DNA of 64,000 bases from the NCBI RefSeq assembly GCF_017591425.1, contig NW_024464918.1:24518001-24582000 (forward strand), given 5' to 3'. The position numbers were made by a program, and so were the translations under genes. This DNA comes from Ochotona curzoniae. Lineage: Eukaryota > Chordata > Mammalia > Lagomorpha > Ochotonidae. Below are positions 1 through 10,812 of this stretch, piece by piece. The first letter of the stretch is position 1; each line of letters starts with the position of its first letter. The notes under the pieces are model-generated. The model made no database searches. It saw nothing but the letters and a program-made list of their open reading frames with translations, and was not told the DNA's origin.

Positions 1-735
1 CAAGTACAAAGCCCCTCCAACTTACTTTGAAAGTTTGCTCACAGCCTGAATAAATCAAACTGAAAGACTTAATTATGAAGTCCCAGGGCTGGTTATGAGG
101 ATGATAAAGTACCTGCATCTCTGTTTCAGTGCAAGTGTTAATATTTCAGCAACTTCTAACTGCCTGTATTCTATTTCACAATCCATGATTAAAGTTTAAT
201 TTTCACAGTGCTTTCCCAAAAGGTGAGATTCGTGTTTCAGTACCTTGTGATAGCTCTACCATGTCCTTTTCAACATGTAAACAAATTCTTAGACACTACT
301 TGTCGGTGCACAGTACAGGCTGTTTTGTACAGGGCACCCAAGTGCACACGACACACACACACACACACACACCCCAAAGACAACTGACCTCACGTATGTT
401 CTCTTCTGCCACTTATTCCAGGTACATGTTTGAGAACAGAAATATTGGCAAATTAGCTATTCTGCCTCTCAAAACTCTGTTCTCTGCTCTAATTGGGTAT
501 CATAGTTTGCGACTTCAACAGAACCGTTGAGTGAAAGGAAACAGGTTAAGTTGCTCTAAGAGACTATTCAGCTTTCACCTTTTACGGGAAATAGGTGCAG
601 AAAATCTCTCAATGTAGCATTGTAAACAGCATTTTAAAATTGTAATTGGTATAAAAGAATAGCTCATGTTATTGTATACGATTTGATGAGTTTGGACATA
701 TGATTGCACCTAGGGTGCTGACATCACAACCAAGA
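1..735. other. Unique sequence, no gene seen
   Basis: No recognisable exon or repeat except a perfect (AC)11 microsatellite at 351-372. The 89-codon open frame at 261-530 runs through that microsatellite (a Thr-His stretch) and has no domain, so I treat it as chance. Confidence 0.5.
351..372. repeat. (AC)n microsatellite
   Basis: Eleven uninterrupted AC units. Uninterrupted arrays of this length are usually length-polymorphic in mammals. Confidence 0.9.
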
Positions 736-738
736 TAA

Positions 739-775
739 ACACACACACACATCTATCTTCCTTTGTAATGGTGAT

Positions 776-815
<40 letters not shown>

Positions 816-853
816 ACGAAGCTGGAGAGAGGGAGAAAGGAGAGAGAGAGAGA
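739..853. repeat. Compound AC / GT / GA microsatellite
   Basis: A short (AC)6 at 739-750 is followed by (GT)n at 776-792, which passes directly into (GA)n at 792-814 and a looser GA-rich stretch to 853. AC and GT runs on the same strand could pair as a short hairpin. Confidence 0.85.
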
Positions 854-887
854 ACATGTAACACAAGAACCGATCACAGCAACATGT

Positions 888-1435
888 CTTCAGTTTTTAA
901 GTCATTCCACACTGCTTCCCACAGCAGCATCATTTTATGTTCGTAAAGACAGTGAGTAGGTTCCAGTGTCTCCACATCCTTTTCAGCACTTGCAATCTCT
1001 TGATAACAGTCATCTCAACAGCTGTGAGGCTAGACTTCCTTGCTGTTTTCATTTGCATTTTCCTGATGATTCATGATGCTGAAAACTTCTTGTAGATCTT
1101 TGGGGAAGTCTTTATTACTCAGTGCCTTTATTCATTTTTAAATTGGATCATTACTTTTCATGTCAATGTGCTTCTCACATATTTTTTGATGTCAGATACA
1201 CTACAAATATATTTCTCATTTCATAAATTGCTTTTCACCCTGTTTTTTTTTTCCTTTGCTGTGTAGATTTTTTTTTGTTTGTTTGTTTGTGACACCTATC
1301 CTCTTGCCTATCTTCATTTTGGTTTTCTGTTCATTGGCTGTCATATCCAAGAGTGCATTGCTGAAACAGAAGCTAGGAAGCTTTCCTCAAATATTTCAAA
1401 ATTTCTGGTCTTACATTTAACTTTTTAGTTTAATT
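888..1435 (-). mobile_element. Old L1 fragment, ORF2 3' part, antisense
   Basis: The + strand reads as the reverse complement of the conserved end of L1 ORF2. Landmarks in order are 'ccacatccttttcagcac', 'tttgcatttcctgatgat' and 'gtcatatccaagag'. Many small gaps and substitutions mark it as an old (L1M-age) copy. It has no open frame and is cut on the right by the C-SINE at 1450. Confidence 0.8.
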
Positions 1436-1449
1436 TTACTTTATTTCTG

Positions 1450-1683
1450 TTTTGTGTGGCTAATCCTCCACCCAACGGTGCTAGCATGCCATATGGGTGC
1501 TGATTCATGTCCCAGCTGCACCAAGTCTTTGGGACCCTGTACCCATGTAAAAGACACAGAAGTGTTCCTGGCTCCTGGTTTTGGATCAGCCCAGCTCTGG
1601 CTATTGAGGCCATTTAGGAAGTGAATCAGCAGATGGAAGGCCATCTTTCTGTGTAAAGTTTGCCTTAAAAAGCAAAAAAAAAT
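1450..1683 (+). mobile_element. C-SINE, 5'-truncated
   Basis: Contains 'catatgggtgctgattcatg', the 'tttgggaccctgtaccc' block, 'ttcctggctcctggttttgg' and the 'gaagtgaatcagcagatgg' block, ending in an A-rich tail. The tRNA-like head is incomplete. Its tail abuts the tail of the next, oppositely oriented SINE with no spacer. Confidence 0.85.
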
Positions 1684-2003
1684 GAATTATTTACTTTCAT
1701 TGGAAAAGCAGATTTACAGAGAGAAGAGACGGAAAGAAGCATTTTTCATCAGCTGGTTCACTCCCAAAAGGATCCGAACAACCAGAGCTGAGCCAATCAG
1801 AAACCAGGTGCTAAGAGACTCACGCAGGTCTCCCACAAGGGCACAGGGTCCCAAAGACTTGGGACACCCTCTACTGCTTTCTCAGGAAATAAGTAGGGAG
1901 CTGTATAAGAAGTGGCGTAACTAGGACATGAACCAGTGCCCATATGGGATGCTGGCTCTTGGAGGTGAAGGATTAGCCAGTTGAGTCATTGCACTGGCCC
2001 CTT
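1684..2003 (-). mobile_element. C-SINE
   Basis: Nearly full-length copy in reverse orientation, from its tail complement through 'gcccatatgggatgctggc' to 'cactggcccc'. With the preceding + copy it forms a tail-to-tail inverted pair. The 80-codon frame at 1682-1924 is a reading of this SINE. Confidence 0.88.
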
Positions 2004-2048
2004 TAACCTGTCTTTCACATAAGAAACTAAATCTTCTAAAAAAAATAG

Positions 2049-2058
2049 ATGACAACTG
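2049..2058. repeat. Left target-site duplication of C-SINE
   Basis: 'atgacaactg' is repeated exactly at 2387-2396 on the other side of the SINE. This marks an L1-type target-primed insertion. Confidence 0.85.
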
Positions 2059-2386
2059 GAAACTGCACAGTAGCCTAGTGGCTAAAGTCCTTGCCTTGCA
2101 TGTGCTGGGATCCCATATGGTCACCTGTTCTAATCCTGGCAGTCCTGCTTCCCATCCAGCTCCCTGCTGTGGCCTGAGAAAGCAGTCGAGGATGGTCCAA
2201 AGCCTTGGGACCCTGCACCTGCGTGGGAGACCCAGAAGAGGCTCCTAGCTCCAGGCTTTGGCTCAGTGCAGCTCCAACCATTGCGACCGCTTGGGGAGTG
2301 AATTACTGTATGGAAGATCTTCCTCTCTCTCTCTCCTTCCTTCTGTAAATCTGCCTTCCCAATAAAAATAAATAAATCTTTAATAA
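2059..2386 (+). mobile_element. C-SINE with exact 10-nt target-site duplication
   Basis: Full-length copy. The head has a recognisable Pol III A box (tagcctagtgg) and a degenerate B box (tgttctaatcc). The body carries the 'tcccatccagctccctgctg' block and the tail contains AATAAA motifs. The exact duplication (2049-2058 and 2387-2396) and moderate divergence suggest a fairly recent insertion. Confidence 0.93.
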
Positions 2387-2399
2387 ATGACAACTGCAT

Positions 2400-4005
2400 C
2401 TTAGAGAACTATATTCTAACTATACTTCTGTAAGTGTACACATAAAATATAAAGGTTAATAGATTCTAAAAATCCCTCAAATTAATATTTTAACAACTTT
2501 TTAAAGTTATATTTGTCTATTATACATCTTAAAACATCATGTAACAACACTGGAAAAAAACTCTGTAATTCCATGACAAAGAGATTCATACTATTGCTAA
2601 TTTTGTGTGAACCTCCACACACCATCTTTCTCTCATCATGAAGATAAATCCATGATATGATTTCTAGCAGCTTCATGCTGGCTCGTGAGTTGCACTGAAG
2701 GTTTATCTTATTTCAAACCAAAATGAGTTGCTTAGTGTCTGTGAGGCCTAATATGATACAATAAAAGCCATTAGGAGGAAGTGGTTTCTCATTTTTCCTA
2801 AGGGTGGAGGCATTAAGAAAAGAAGATTTGATTAAGAGAATATGGAGACAAATCAAAATCTTTAATCCAGGACTTAGCCTTTGGAATCAGGATTTAATCT
2901 AAAATAGGAAGGCTCCTTAGAGCTGTCATTTAAAAAAAAAACCACTCTTGCTCTTGTCTCTGATGCTGTTTTAATGCAACTGCTGATAAGAATCCACTCC
3001 TCACAATACCAGAGCCTAGCCAAGAATATTTTAAAGTGGCAGGTCTAATTTCCAACTTCAGCCTCAGTGTTATGAATATAAATCATCACCAGGACACATA
3101 AACATCATATAAAGGTGCTGGTCAGCAACTCATCTTTCTCAATAAACTTTCCAAAGGTCAAAATTTAGGAATCTAAGATACCAAGAGGGAGTTGGAAACT
3201 CACATCTTAGCAGACACTAACTCAAACACTCACATAGTTAGGGTTCAATACTGGGTCCAGTGCAAAGGAAACAAAAGCTAAAATTGCAATGAATTTACCT
3301 TTCTTCCACTCACTTTATGCTAAAATGTGACATTTGTGCTGCTACCTGCTACCTACAGATTACAGGGTGATTGTAAAGTGAACAATCAGTTTGGAGGGCA
3401 GAGATAATAGTGAATGCAGGAAGACCACAATATGAATGGGGCTGTACATTTTAACCACTACAAGTAGTCTGATTGTGAAGAAAGCATGGCTTACTTGTGG
3501 CTTCTTAGAGAACAATTTTTGCAGAGCCTTCTAGCATGCAGTTCTGAAATATCAGAAATACTGGAGAAGATTTAAACACTACTGATGTCTGGTCTGACCC
3601 ACAAAACTTAATTCAAGTGAAAGAGGGTACAATTTGGACATCAAGATTCCTAAAAGCACCCCAGATGACTGTATGATAGAGCAAAGTTTGATAATGACTT
3701 CCTAGGACATTATAATATTCATGGACTTCATCTGAGAATAACAAATAACCCAAATAATTATTTCTAAGTCATGATATAATCATATTTAATCTTTAATCAC
3801 TATATAGGATTATGGGGGAACAGCAGTGTGACAGCATTGCTTCCTATCGTTTATGCTGCTCACATAATATCAACTAATTTACTGGGGAAAATAAAAGCCA
3901 TAGACATTTATGACAAACTTAGCAGAAAAGGTATCCCCAAAAATGTAAACATGAATTAGTTCAGTTTATTCACAAAGTGACTAAGAAAAAACAACAGCAG
4001 GAAAA
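2400..4005. other. Unique AT-rich sequence
   Basis: No gene, RNA or confidently named repeat recognised on either strand. The 64-codon minus frame at 2482-2676 shows no domain. Confidence 0.45.
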
Positions 4006-4910
4006 ACTTCCCAGGGGTAGGTGGATCAAGCTATACATTTTGTATAGGAGACTTGCTGCAATATATCATTGAAAATATCCGATTTTCCAGCAATTATGAG
4101 ACATGCAAAGAAACATGAAAGTGTATTTATGCCTAAAAAAAGCAGACAGTAGAAATAGAGTTTGAGAGGCCCAAGAGGTAGACTTAGCGTCTATGTTCAG
4201 ATTATTCAAAAATGTATGCTAAGTAAAGATGTAACAATGTCCCGACAGTTAGAAAATATCAATGAGAAGTGAAAAGCTACTTTAAAAAGCTGAAATTCTG
4301 AGGTTGGAAGCTATTATAAGCAAAAGGAAATTTTACTAGAGGGTCTCACAGTAGAGATGAGCTGGCAGAAGAGTTAACCTGAGAACATAAAGATACTAAG
4401 GTAAAGATTATTAAATCTGAAGTGCAGAAATGGGGGGGGGATGAGGAGAAAAACAGAGCCTTAGAGAAACATAAAATATCATCAGTCACGTCAAAATGAA
4501 TACAGTGGGAGCACCATTGCAGAAGAGAGAACAGAAATGTACAGAAAACACTTCCAAAGAAATAATACTTGAACATGTTACAAATTTGATTTAAAAGATT
4601 AATTTATAAAGCTGAGATTCAACAGGAAAGACAAACATAGGAAGATTTACATCAAGATAAATTACAGCAAAAATACTAAAAAACAAACAAAATCTTTAAA
4701 AAGCAACAAAAGGAAAATATTCAGTATGTACAAATAATTCCTCCAGTAAGGGCATCACTCAACTGCTTTTAAGAGATAGTGAAGGCCAGGAGGGAGTGGT
4801 TTTACAGTTAAAATGTTATGAATTAAAAAAAAATAGCAAGAACAATAAAATCCAAAACCTGTTGCAAAGAACCCTACTTCCTCTGAACCTACTTTTTCTT
4901 TCTTTTTTTT
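4006..4910 (+). mobile_element. Decayed L1M/HAL1-type ORF1 region
   Basis: Landmarks appear in the order of the old L1M/HAL1 ORF1 consensus: 'attatgagacatgcaaagaaac' type sequence at about 4095, 'tttactagagggtctc' at 4332, 'gagctggcagaagag' at 4357, 'tctgaagtgcag' near 4417 and 'aaggccaggagggagtgg' at 4782. The frame is destroyed by many indels, so it encodes nothing. It contains a G9 run near 4432. Confidence 0.75.
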
Positions 4911-4954
4911 TTTTTTATAAAAAGAAACACTTTGAAATAAAACATTTGAAATTC

Positions 4955-5500
4955 ATATAGGATTTTTCACACATTCATTTCATCATTATTCACGATAGTC
5001 AAGATATAAACAAAATAAAGGTATTCATAATCAGATACATCAATAAAACATGATATGCGAACACAAAGGAATGTTATTCCAAATAAAAGAAAAAAAAGAA
5101 TGAAATCATAGCACTGGCAGTAAAATAAATGGAACTGGAGTATATCATGTAAAATGGAATGAGCCAGATGCAGAAAGAAATGCCACATGCTTTCCTTCTT
5201 AACTGGAAGGTTAAAGAACAACTGGATCTCAACAGGGAATAACTAATACTAGAGGTTTCAAGGGGTAAGCACTGTAGATACATTTTGGAAAATGTATTAT
5301 TGAAAAAAAAAAAACCAACCGAGTTAGACTGAAGGAAAGAGTTCCGGGTATGAACAGAATAGTGTGGTGAATAGCTGACCAGAATTATAATTATATAATA
5401 TAAACACCAAGTATGCAGTCTCTCGGCAAAGTATGTCATCAGATTCAAGCAGAACATGTCCGTGGATTCAAATTACATCACCATTTATTGAACCTACCTT
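4955..5500 (+). mobile_element. Old L1 3' end
   Basis: Matches the end of L1 ORF2 and start of its 3'UTR: 'attcacgatagtcaagatat', 'aatgttattcc', 'aaaaaagaatgaaatcat', 'aaatggaactggagtatatc' and 'aatgagccagatgcag'. It lies between the ORF1-like and ORF1/ORF2-spacer-like parts of another L1, so it probably inserted into that element or is a rearrangement of it. Confidence 0.78.
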
Positions 5501-6166
5501 TTAAAAGCAAGAGAAAAATATAGACATTGCCAGTAAAACAAAAAGTGAGCCTGTTGCTAAAAGATCTGTCCTACCAGAAAATCTCAATGAAGATTTCAGG
5601 GCTGAAAACAAGTGAATAACAGATGGTAATTTTATTCCACATGAAAAAATAACCCCAAAATGCTGTTAAAGGTAATTATGCAGGTAATTACAAAGACAAT
5701 ATAATTACATATCTTGATTCCTTTGTTTTCTTGACTGATTTAAAAAGCAATTGCATAAAACAATACGAATGTAATTGTAATGTTAAACCTATAACATACA
5801 GAAATGTTATATCTGTGGCTAAAAAAAAAAAAAAAACAAAACACAATGGAGACTGATTGAAACCAAGCTGTAATGGAGTAAAGAAATGAACCAGATGCTA
5901 ACTCAAATCAAAAGAAAGTAATGAAGAGAATCAAAGAGGTCAATAAGAAGGTTAATATAATAAACTCTGTGAATATACATTGGATTCTTTCCCTGGCTTT
6001 CCTAAAGGATACAATTTTAACCTAGATATAAAAGAAAATATATTTTTGGATTTATAACATATACAGACATATATGTGTAAAAGTAATTGCATGGGAAAAG
6101 GTGAGAAAGAAATAGAACGACATAAAAGGAAAGTTCCCACATTTCTCTGAAAAGAAATATAAAATG
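5501..6166 (+). mobile_element. Decayed L1M region after ORF1
   Basis: Resembles the ORF1-to-ORF2 part of old L1M/HAL1 elements: 'gatctgtcctaccagaaaat', 'cagatggtaattttatt' and 'atttataacatatacagaca'. It is AT-rich and interrupted by stops and an A16 run near 5821. It continues beyond the C-SINE at 6167-6435. Confidence 0.6.
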
Positions 6167-6435
6167 GAAGGCTGGTGTTGAGGTGCAGATGGGCAAGATG
6201 CTGCTCACGATACCAACACCAACACTGGAGTGCTGATTCTAGCTTGCGGTTCCTACCCAGCTGCCTGCATGTGCTTGGGAAAGCAGCCGAGGACAGCCTA
6301 CCACCCCCGTGGGAAACCCGGATGGATGGAGCCAGCATTTGTGAGTGAACCATTGGATGGATGACTTTTCCTACTTTCTGTTTCTATCTCTGTCATTCTG
6401 ACTTTCAAATAAACAAAGAATTAAAAAAAATATAT
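6167..6435 (+). mobile_element. Old C-SINE inside L1M relic
   Basis: Degraded copy with the 'gaaagcagccgaggacag' block, 'gtgagtgaaccattggatgg' and the tail 'tgactttcaaataaac'. It splits L1M sequence, so it is younger than that element. Confidence 0.75.
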
Positions 6436-6439
6436 AAAT

Positions 6440-6780
6440 CCTATATGAATTTGAAACACATTGTGATAAATTAAAATCAAAATCGCAAAGCCTAGAACAA
6501 GTACAAACAAAAATCGAGAGATTAGAATAATATTTGAAGAACGATACATAATGCACAAAAGTAACAAAGGACAAGTATTTTGTTTTCAAAAATATATAAA
6601 ACAGAAGACAAAAAGAGAAATGGAAAATGTAAGTTTAACTGTAAGGTGAATGGTTTAAATAATCCAAAAGTGGTAACTGTGAAACTGAAAAAGCAAGACA
6701 TCCTAAGGAGACATATTTTAGATGCAGTTGCAAGCAGTGAAAGTATAGAAAAAGGCAGCACAGGTAAACGATGCAGTATG
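6440..6780 (+). mobile_element. L1M continuation, decayed
   Basis: Carries the 'tgtgataaattaaaat' and 'aatccaaaagtgg' motifs of the same old L1 spacer region. The small open frames here are chance readings of it. Confidence 0.5.
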
Positions 6781-7002
6781 GCCGGTCAATGAACACACGG
6801 AGCATGCTCACCATCATTGCCATTGCAGAGATGCAAATCAAGAACACAGAGAGATGTAACTTCACACCCAACAAGCTAGGTTATCAAAAAGTCTGATAAT
6901 CAGCATACTATTATTATAATAGTTAATAAGAAGAGGAATAAAGACGATGCAGAGAAATTAGAACCCTCTTGAATTGGAGGTTAAAATATAAAATGAAATT
7001 GG
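6775..7002 (+). mobile_element. L1 ORF2 3' fragment
   Basis: Reads as L1 ORF2 near its reverse-transcriptase C-terminal region: 'ggccggtcaatgaacacac', 'gagatgcaaatcaagaac', 'aacttcacacccaacaag' and 'gcagagaaattagaaccct'. Stops interrupt all frames. The jump from spacer to ORF2 end implies an internal deletion of most of ORF2. Confidence 0.75.
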
Positions 7003-7085
7003 GAGTGGAGCTGGATTCAAAATAGGCTCTCTGATAAGGCATTCGGGCATCCCAATGATGTCATCAGCGCTGTGCCAAACCCCCA
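7003..7085 (-). mobile_element. Fragment of old C-SINE
   Basis: Only the tRNA-like head remains, reversed: 'gtggagctggattcaaaata', then 'gggcatcccaatgatg' and 'gctgtgccaaaccccc', as in old lagomorph C-SINE heads. Confidence 0.6.
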
Positions 7086-7530
7086 CCACAAAGTTGGTTC
7101 TACTTTCTTCTTTAATCTGGTGGTGATTAGGTTGCAAGAATGTATGCTTTAGAATAATGTATTAAAGCATATATTTTGCTTTGTATAGTTTCCTGCAGCT
7201 GTTGCTTTTATCTAACGAAGCTTTTAAGAAATTTGATAAATAACTCTCTTGGAAATGGTATAGAGAAAAGATTTCAACAAGATGGGGTTAAAATTAGAAA
7301 AAAAATATGAGCACAAGGAAGACACAGGGTGATAAAACTAAGGGACAGGCTAGTCAGATTTGGTGATTGGTAGGATCCGTGGGTAGGGCAGAGTGAAAGA
7401 AGATGACTTACAGGTTTGGGGACTAAGCAGGATGATCCGAAGAACACAGGACAAGGAGGATTCATCCTGATAACCACATTTGGCTATCAACTTGTCCTGT
7501 TCAGCTCCCATTTTGTTTTAGGGCAATAAC
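7086..7530. other. Unique sequence
   Basis: No gene or repeat recognised. The 67-codon minus frame at 7274-7477 shows no domain. Confidence 0.4.
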
Positions 7531-7883
7531 AAACACATTTTCTTTAAAAAAAATATTTATTTTATTGGAAAAATCAGATATACAGAGAGGAGGGGAGACA
7601 AAGAGGAAGATGAATCTGATGATTCCACTCCCCAACAGTCGTAACAGTCAGAACTGCACCAATCTGAAGCCAGGAGACAGGAGCCTTCTCCACTCCCCTA
7701 TGTGGGTGAGGGATCCAAAGGTTTTGGGCCATCCTTGACTGCTTTCCCAGACCATCAGCAGGGAAGTGGATGGAAAGTGGAACATTCAGGATTAGAATCA
7801 GTGCCCATATGGGATCCTGGCGCGTGCAAGCTGAAGACTTTAGCCATTAGGTTATTGCACTGGGCCCAAAAAACACATTTTCT
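7531..7883 (-). mobile_element. C-SINE with exact 13-nt target-site duplication
   Basis: The body is 7544-7870, reversed, from 'tatttattttattggaa' through 'cccatatgggatcctggc' to 'ttgcactgggccc'. The direct repeat 'aaacacattttct' lies at 7531-7543 and 7871-7883, which defines the insertion precisely. Confidence 0.93.
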
Positions 7884-8400
7884 ATAGCAAGCCTCTTTTT
7901 CAGTCCCTAGCTTCAAATGACTGCTTCCACTTGAGCTGTGGGGAATGACGATGATGCAGGCCTGGCCAGTCAAGTACAGCGTGCCACAGCCACTCTCACA
8001 GAAATGCGGACATGACTCTAGTTAGAGTTGTGTCTGAGATGTCACCACCTCTTATCCTTCTAGACCAAAAGGTACAGAATTTAGATTTCTCATCACTACA
8101 GTAGCTAGTGTGAAATGAGAATTTGCCCAGAGTGATACTAACGCAATGGAAAACAGAGTAGAAATGGATACACACACTCCAAAGAGTACTGATCACATTG
8201 GTTTCTTGGACCCAAGGTTTCTTGGACTCTTGCAATATTCAGCTGAGGGTGAGGTTTCACATATTAATCACTCCTTTTTGTATGTTACTATTAGAAATAT
8301 GTTGAGTAGCACTTCTGTAAATTGAAAGTGAAAGTATCTGGATGAAAACACAAATCAGAAATGTTTTAGAATTTACTGACTACTCAGTTGCATGACTACT
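7884..8400. other. Unique sequence
   Basis: Nothing recognised on either strand. The 79-codon minus frame at 7996-8235 has no domain. Confidence 0.4.
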
Positions 8401-8757
8401 CTAGCCTGACACTAGCCAATAGAAATATATCAGTGAGACATAAAAAGGTTCAGGATTTTTAGTAGTCCAGTAAAAGGCAAAAAATAAATGGGCAAAGTTA
8501 ACAAAATCAATTTTAATTAAAAATTAAAATTTTAATTTGCATGTATTATTTAAACCAATATGTAAAATCATTTCAACATGTGGTCGATAGCTTTAAACTT
8601 GCTATTAAAGTAGGTTACATTTTTCCTTTCTGTACTAATTTCTTGAAATGTACTGTGAATTTTTAAACTTGTGACAGATTTGTGTTATGACTAACCTTAT
8701 TTGAAGTTCTCAGTAGTCACATGCAAAAAGTGGCTGTGACAGTTGGCCAGGGACCTC
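8401..8757. mobile_element. Old non-autonomous hAT-type DNA transposon (MER33-like)
   Basis: Both ends resemble the terminal inverted repeats of the mammalian element with 'tgtccaatagaaatat' ends: 'actagccaatagaaatat' at about 8411 and 'gtcacatgcaaaaagtggc' near 8715. The interior has the family's AT-rich core ('caattttaattaaaaattaa', 'atcatttcaacatgtgg'). It appears nearly full length. The family name is uncertain. Confidence 0.65.
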
Positions 8758-9034
8758 TAGTCCATTTTCCCCAGAGAAATCTATTTTGCGTTGGGCCCCG
8801 TTCATAATACCTTAGATACCTTAGAATTACATATTATTTTCATAAATGAGAAAATGAAAGCAAGTCAGTACCAAGAGCTGGAATACACAAATGGCAACAA
8901 TAAAACAATGAGCAATTTACAAGTTAGTGTTGATAATGGAAAATAGTAGCTTTATTTTGCTGTTGTTTTTGTACTTGGCTAGACAGTATTAACCCCTTTC
9001 TATCTATAAAAATAACTGCACAGAAAGATAACTC

Positions 9035-9215
9035 CAAGAGATTTTATTCTTTGCTCAGCATTATTCTAAGAACTCTACATATGTCTACTTATCTAATCCG
9101 TGAAATAGCTCTGAGGTAACTGTCTTAAACATCTTCATTTAAAGCAGAGTACAAACAGATCAGGTGGCAGGCATGGGACTTGGGCCCTGGGCATCTGGAT
9201 CCTCAGCCCACATTA
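9035..9215 (-). mobile_element. MIR SINE relic
   Basis: Reverse MIR core: 'cattattctaagaactctac', then 'ctaatccgtgaaatagctct' and 'gaggtaactgtc' correspond to the 'ctgttctaagcgctttacat...aatcctcacaacaaccctatgaggtag' stretch of MIR. Ancient mammalian repeat with no function implied. Confidence 0.7.
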
Positions 9216-10640
9216 GGAACCTCTGGCTGTGTTGTCTTTGTGAGGTACCATCCTGGGTCCCATTGTAGAGGTCTACTGTGAGTCTTTCACCCTTTTCTCT
9301 GGCAGCCTGGGGAAGTGTGCAGATGGAAAGGATGTGTGAGAATCTATGCATAGTAGAGGCAAGAGCAGTGGTCAGAAATTCCTATTCAGATTGTACACGC
9401 CTGGCCACCTAAGGACCCAAATTCCTGCCTGTTTCCTAAACTACCTATACAGTATCCTGTTGATCTGTGAAGTACTGATATCCTTACAGTAAATGCTCTT
9501 GGCATTAAAATTCCAATATTGATTTTTTTTATCATGTTCAATCAAAAATGTTGATTGATGTTTAGGGAAAAGATTATTATAACCATCTCACACAGCTAAG
9601 AAACTAAATGTTTTTAAGGGTAAGTACTTTTTTTCCAGTGTTAGTCAGAAAATAGTTGATAGAATTCAAACTTGACACCATCCTCAATCCTGGGACCAGA
9701 ATCCAAGTTCTCCTGACCCAGGACCACTTAAAATTACGTTGAAGAATGAAGACAAAAGGCTACAATAATGTGCACAGCTTTTCATGTATTGCCTGAAACT
9801 TAAATTCTTAGATGAGGATGTTCAACACTGTGGTAGGCAAGAGATATTTAAGAAACCAGAAAGTCATAAGTAGTTGACTGTCAACTTCATTTTCTGTCCC
9901 ATGACAGTTCTGCAGTCACAGAGTATAAACATTCATTAAATCTGAAAGGATTTTAGCTTTGGTCCAAAGGAGAGAAAGAGAAGAGTAGAGTCTTAAACAG
10001 CAGCCACATTGTAGTCACATCTGCACAAGAGGTCACCTAGTTAAACTCAAGTGGCTTCCATAAGGAGCTAGACAGAACAATTCTATCAATATATTCCTGC
10101 AAGCACAGCTGTTCTTTGCTTGTCTGATATGTGGATGACTAAGAACAGCGTAACAGAGAATGCTAGAGACTAACTCAAGGCCAGTATCACGGCAGCCCAA
10201 TGCTCCAGGCCTGGGAATAGAACAAAGGAGACAAGAGAGGAATCCTTGGAGAATGGAATGAGACATCCACAATACAGAATGCTCAAGGCACACAAAATAC
10301 ACAAAACTGACGACCACCATAAAATAAAATCATTTCCATTCCCATATACTAATTAGAAACACAAACAGAACTTCTTTGAAAACAACTGACGTTTATCAAA
10401 ATTTTAAATACATGGAGTCTTTGTCCCAGCAGTCCTATTTCTGGTGGTATGGAAGGATATATATGCAAGGATATTTCCTTTAGAATTTTGTTATTCATGT
10501 CTCATGACTGTGCTAAAGTAAATGCCCACTAGAAATGGACTATAATGACAGCATATTCACATATTGAAATGCGAAACAAGTTTTAAAAGAGATAGCTGCA
10601 TATGCAAGAACGTAATATTCATGATGAATTGATGTTAGGG
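9216..10640. other. Unique sequence
   Basis: No gene recognised. A weak MIR-like stretch may lie at 9570-9720 ('catctcacacagctaag', 'ccaagttctcctgaccc'), but I would not call it. The 95-codon minus frame at 10033-10320 has no domain I know. Confidence 0.4.
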
Positions 10641-10812
10641 AAAAATAGATCAACACATAAATACACTAACTTGGACTGATATTGTATAAGGTCTCTCCAT
10701 GTATTAATTCATTGAAATCTCACAACAAACTTCTGAAGCTGATATTATCGTTGTCTTTGACTTACAGGCAAGGCAAAATGCCTTCAACAGGTCATTTAAT
10801 GGAGAGGGAAGG
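10641..10812 (-). mobile_element. MIR SINE relic
   Basis: 'tccatgtattaattcattga' followed by 'aatctcacaacaaacttctg' matches the same MIR region as at 9.0 kb, again reversed. Confidence 0.72.

Noticed and set aside
4006..7002. Intact LINE
   Set aside because: All frames are broken, and pieces from different L1 parts are interrupted by another L1 end and a SINE.
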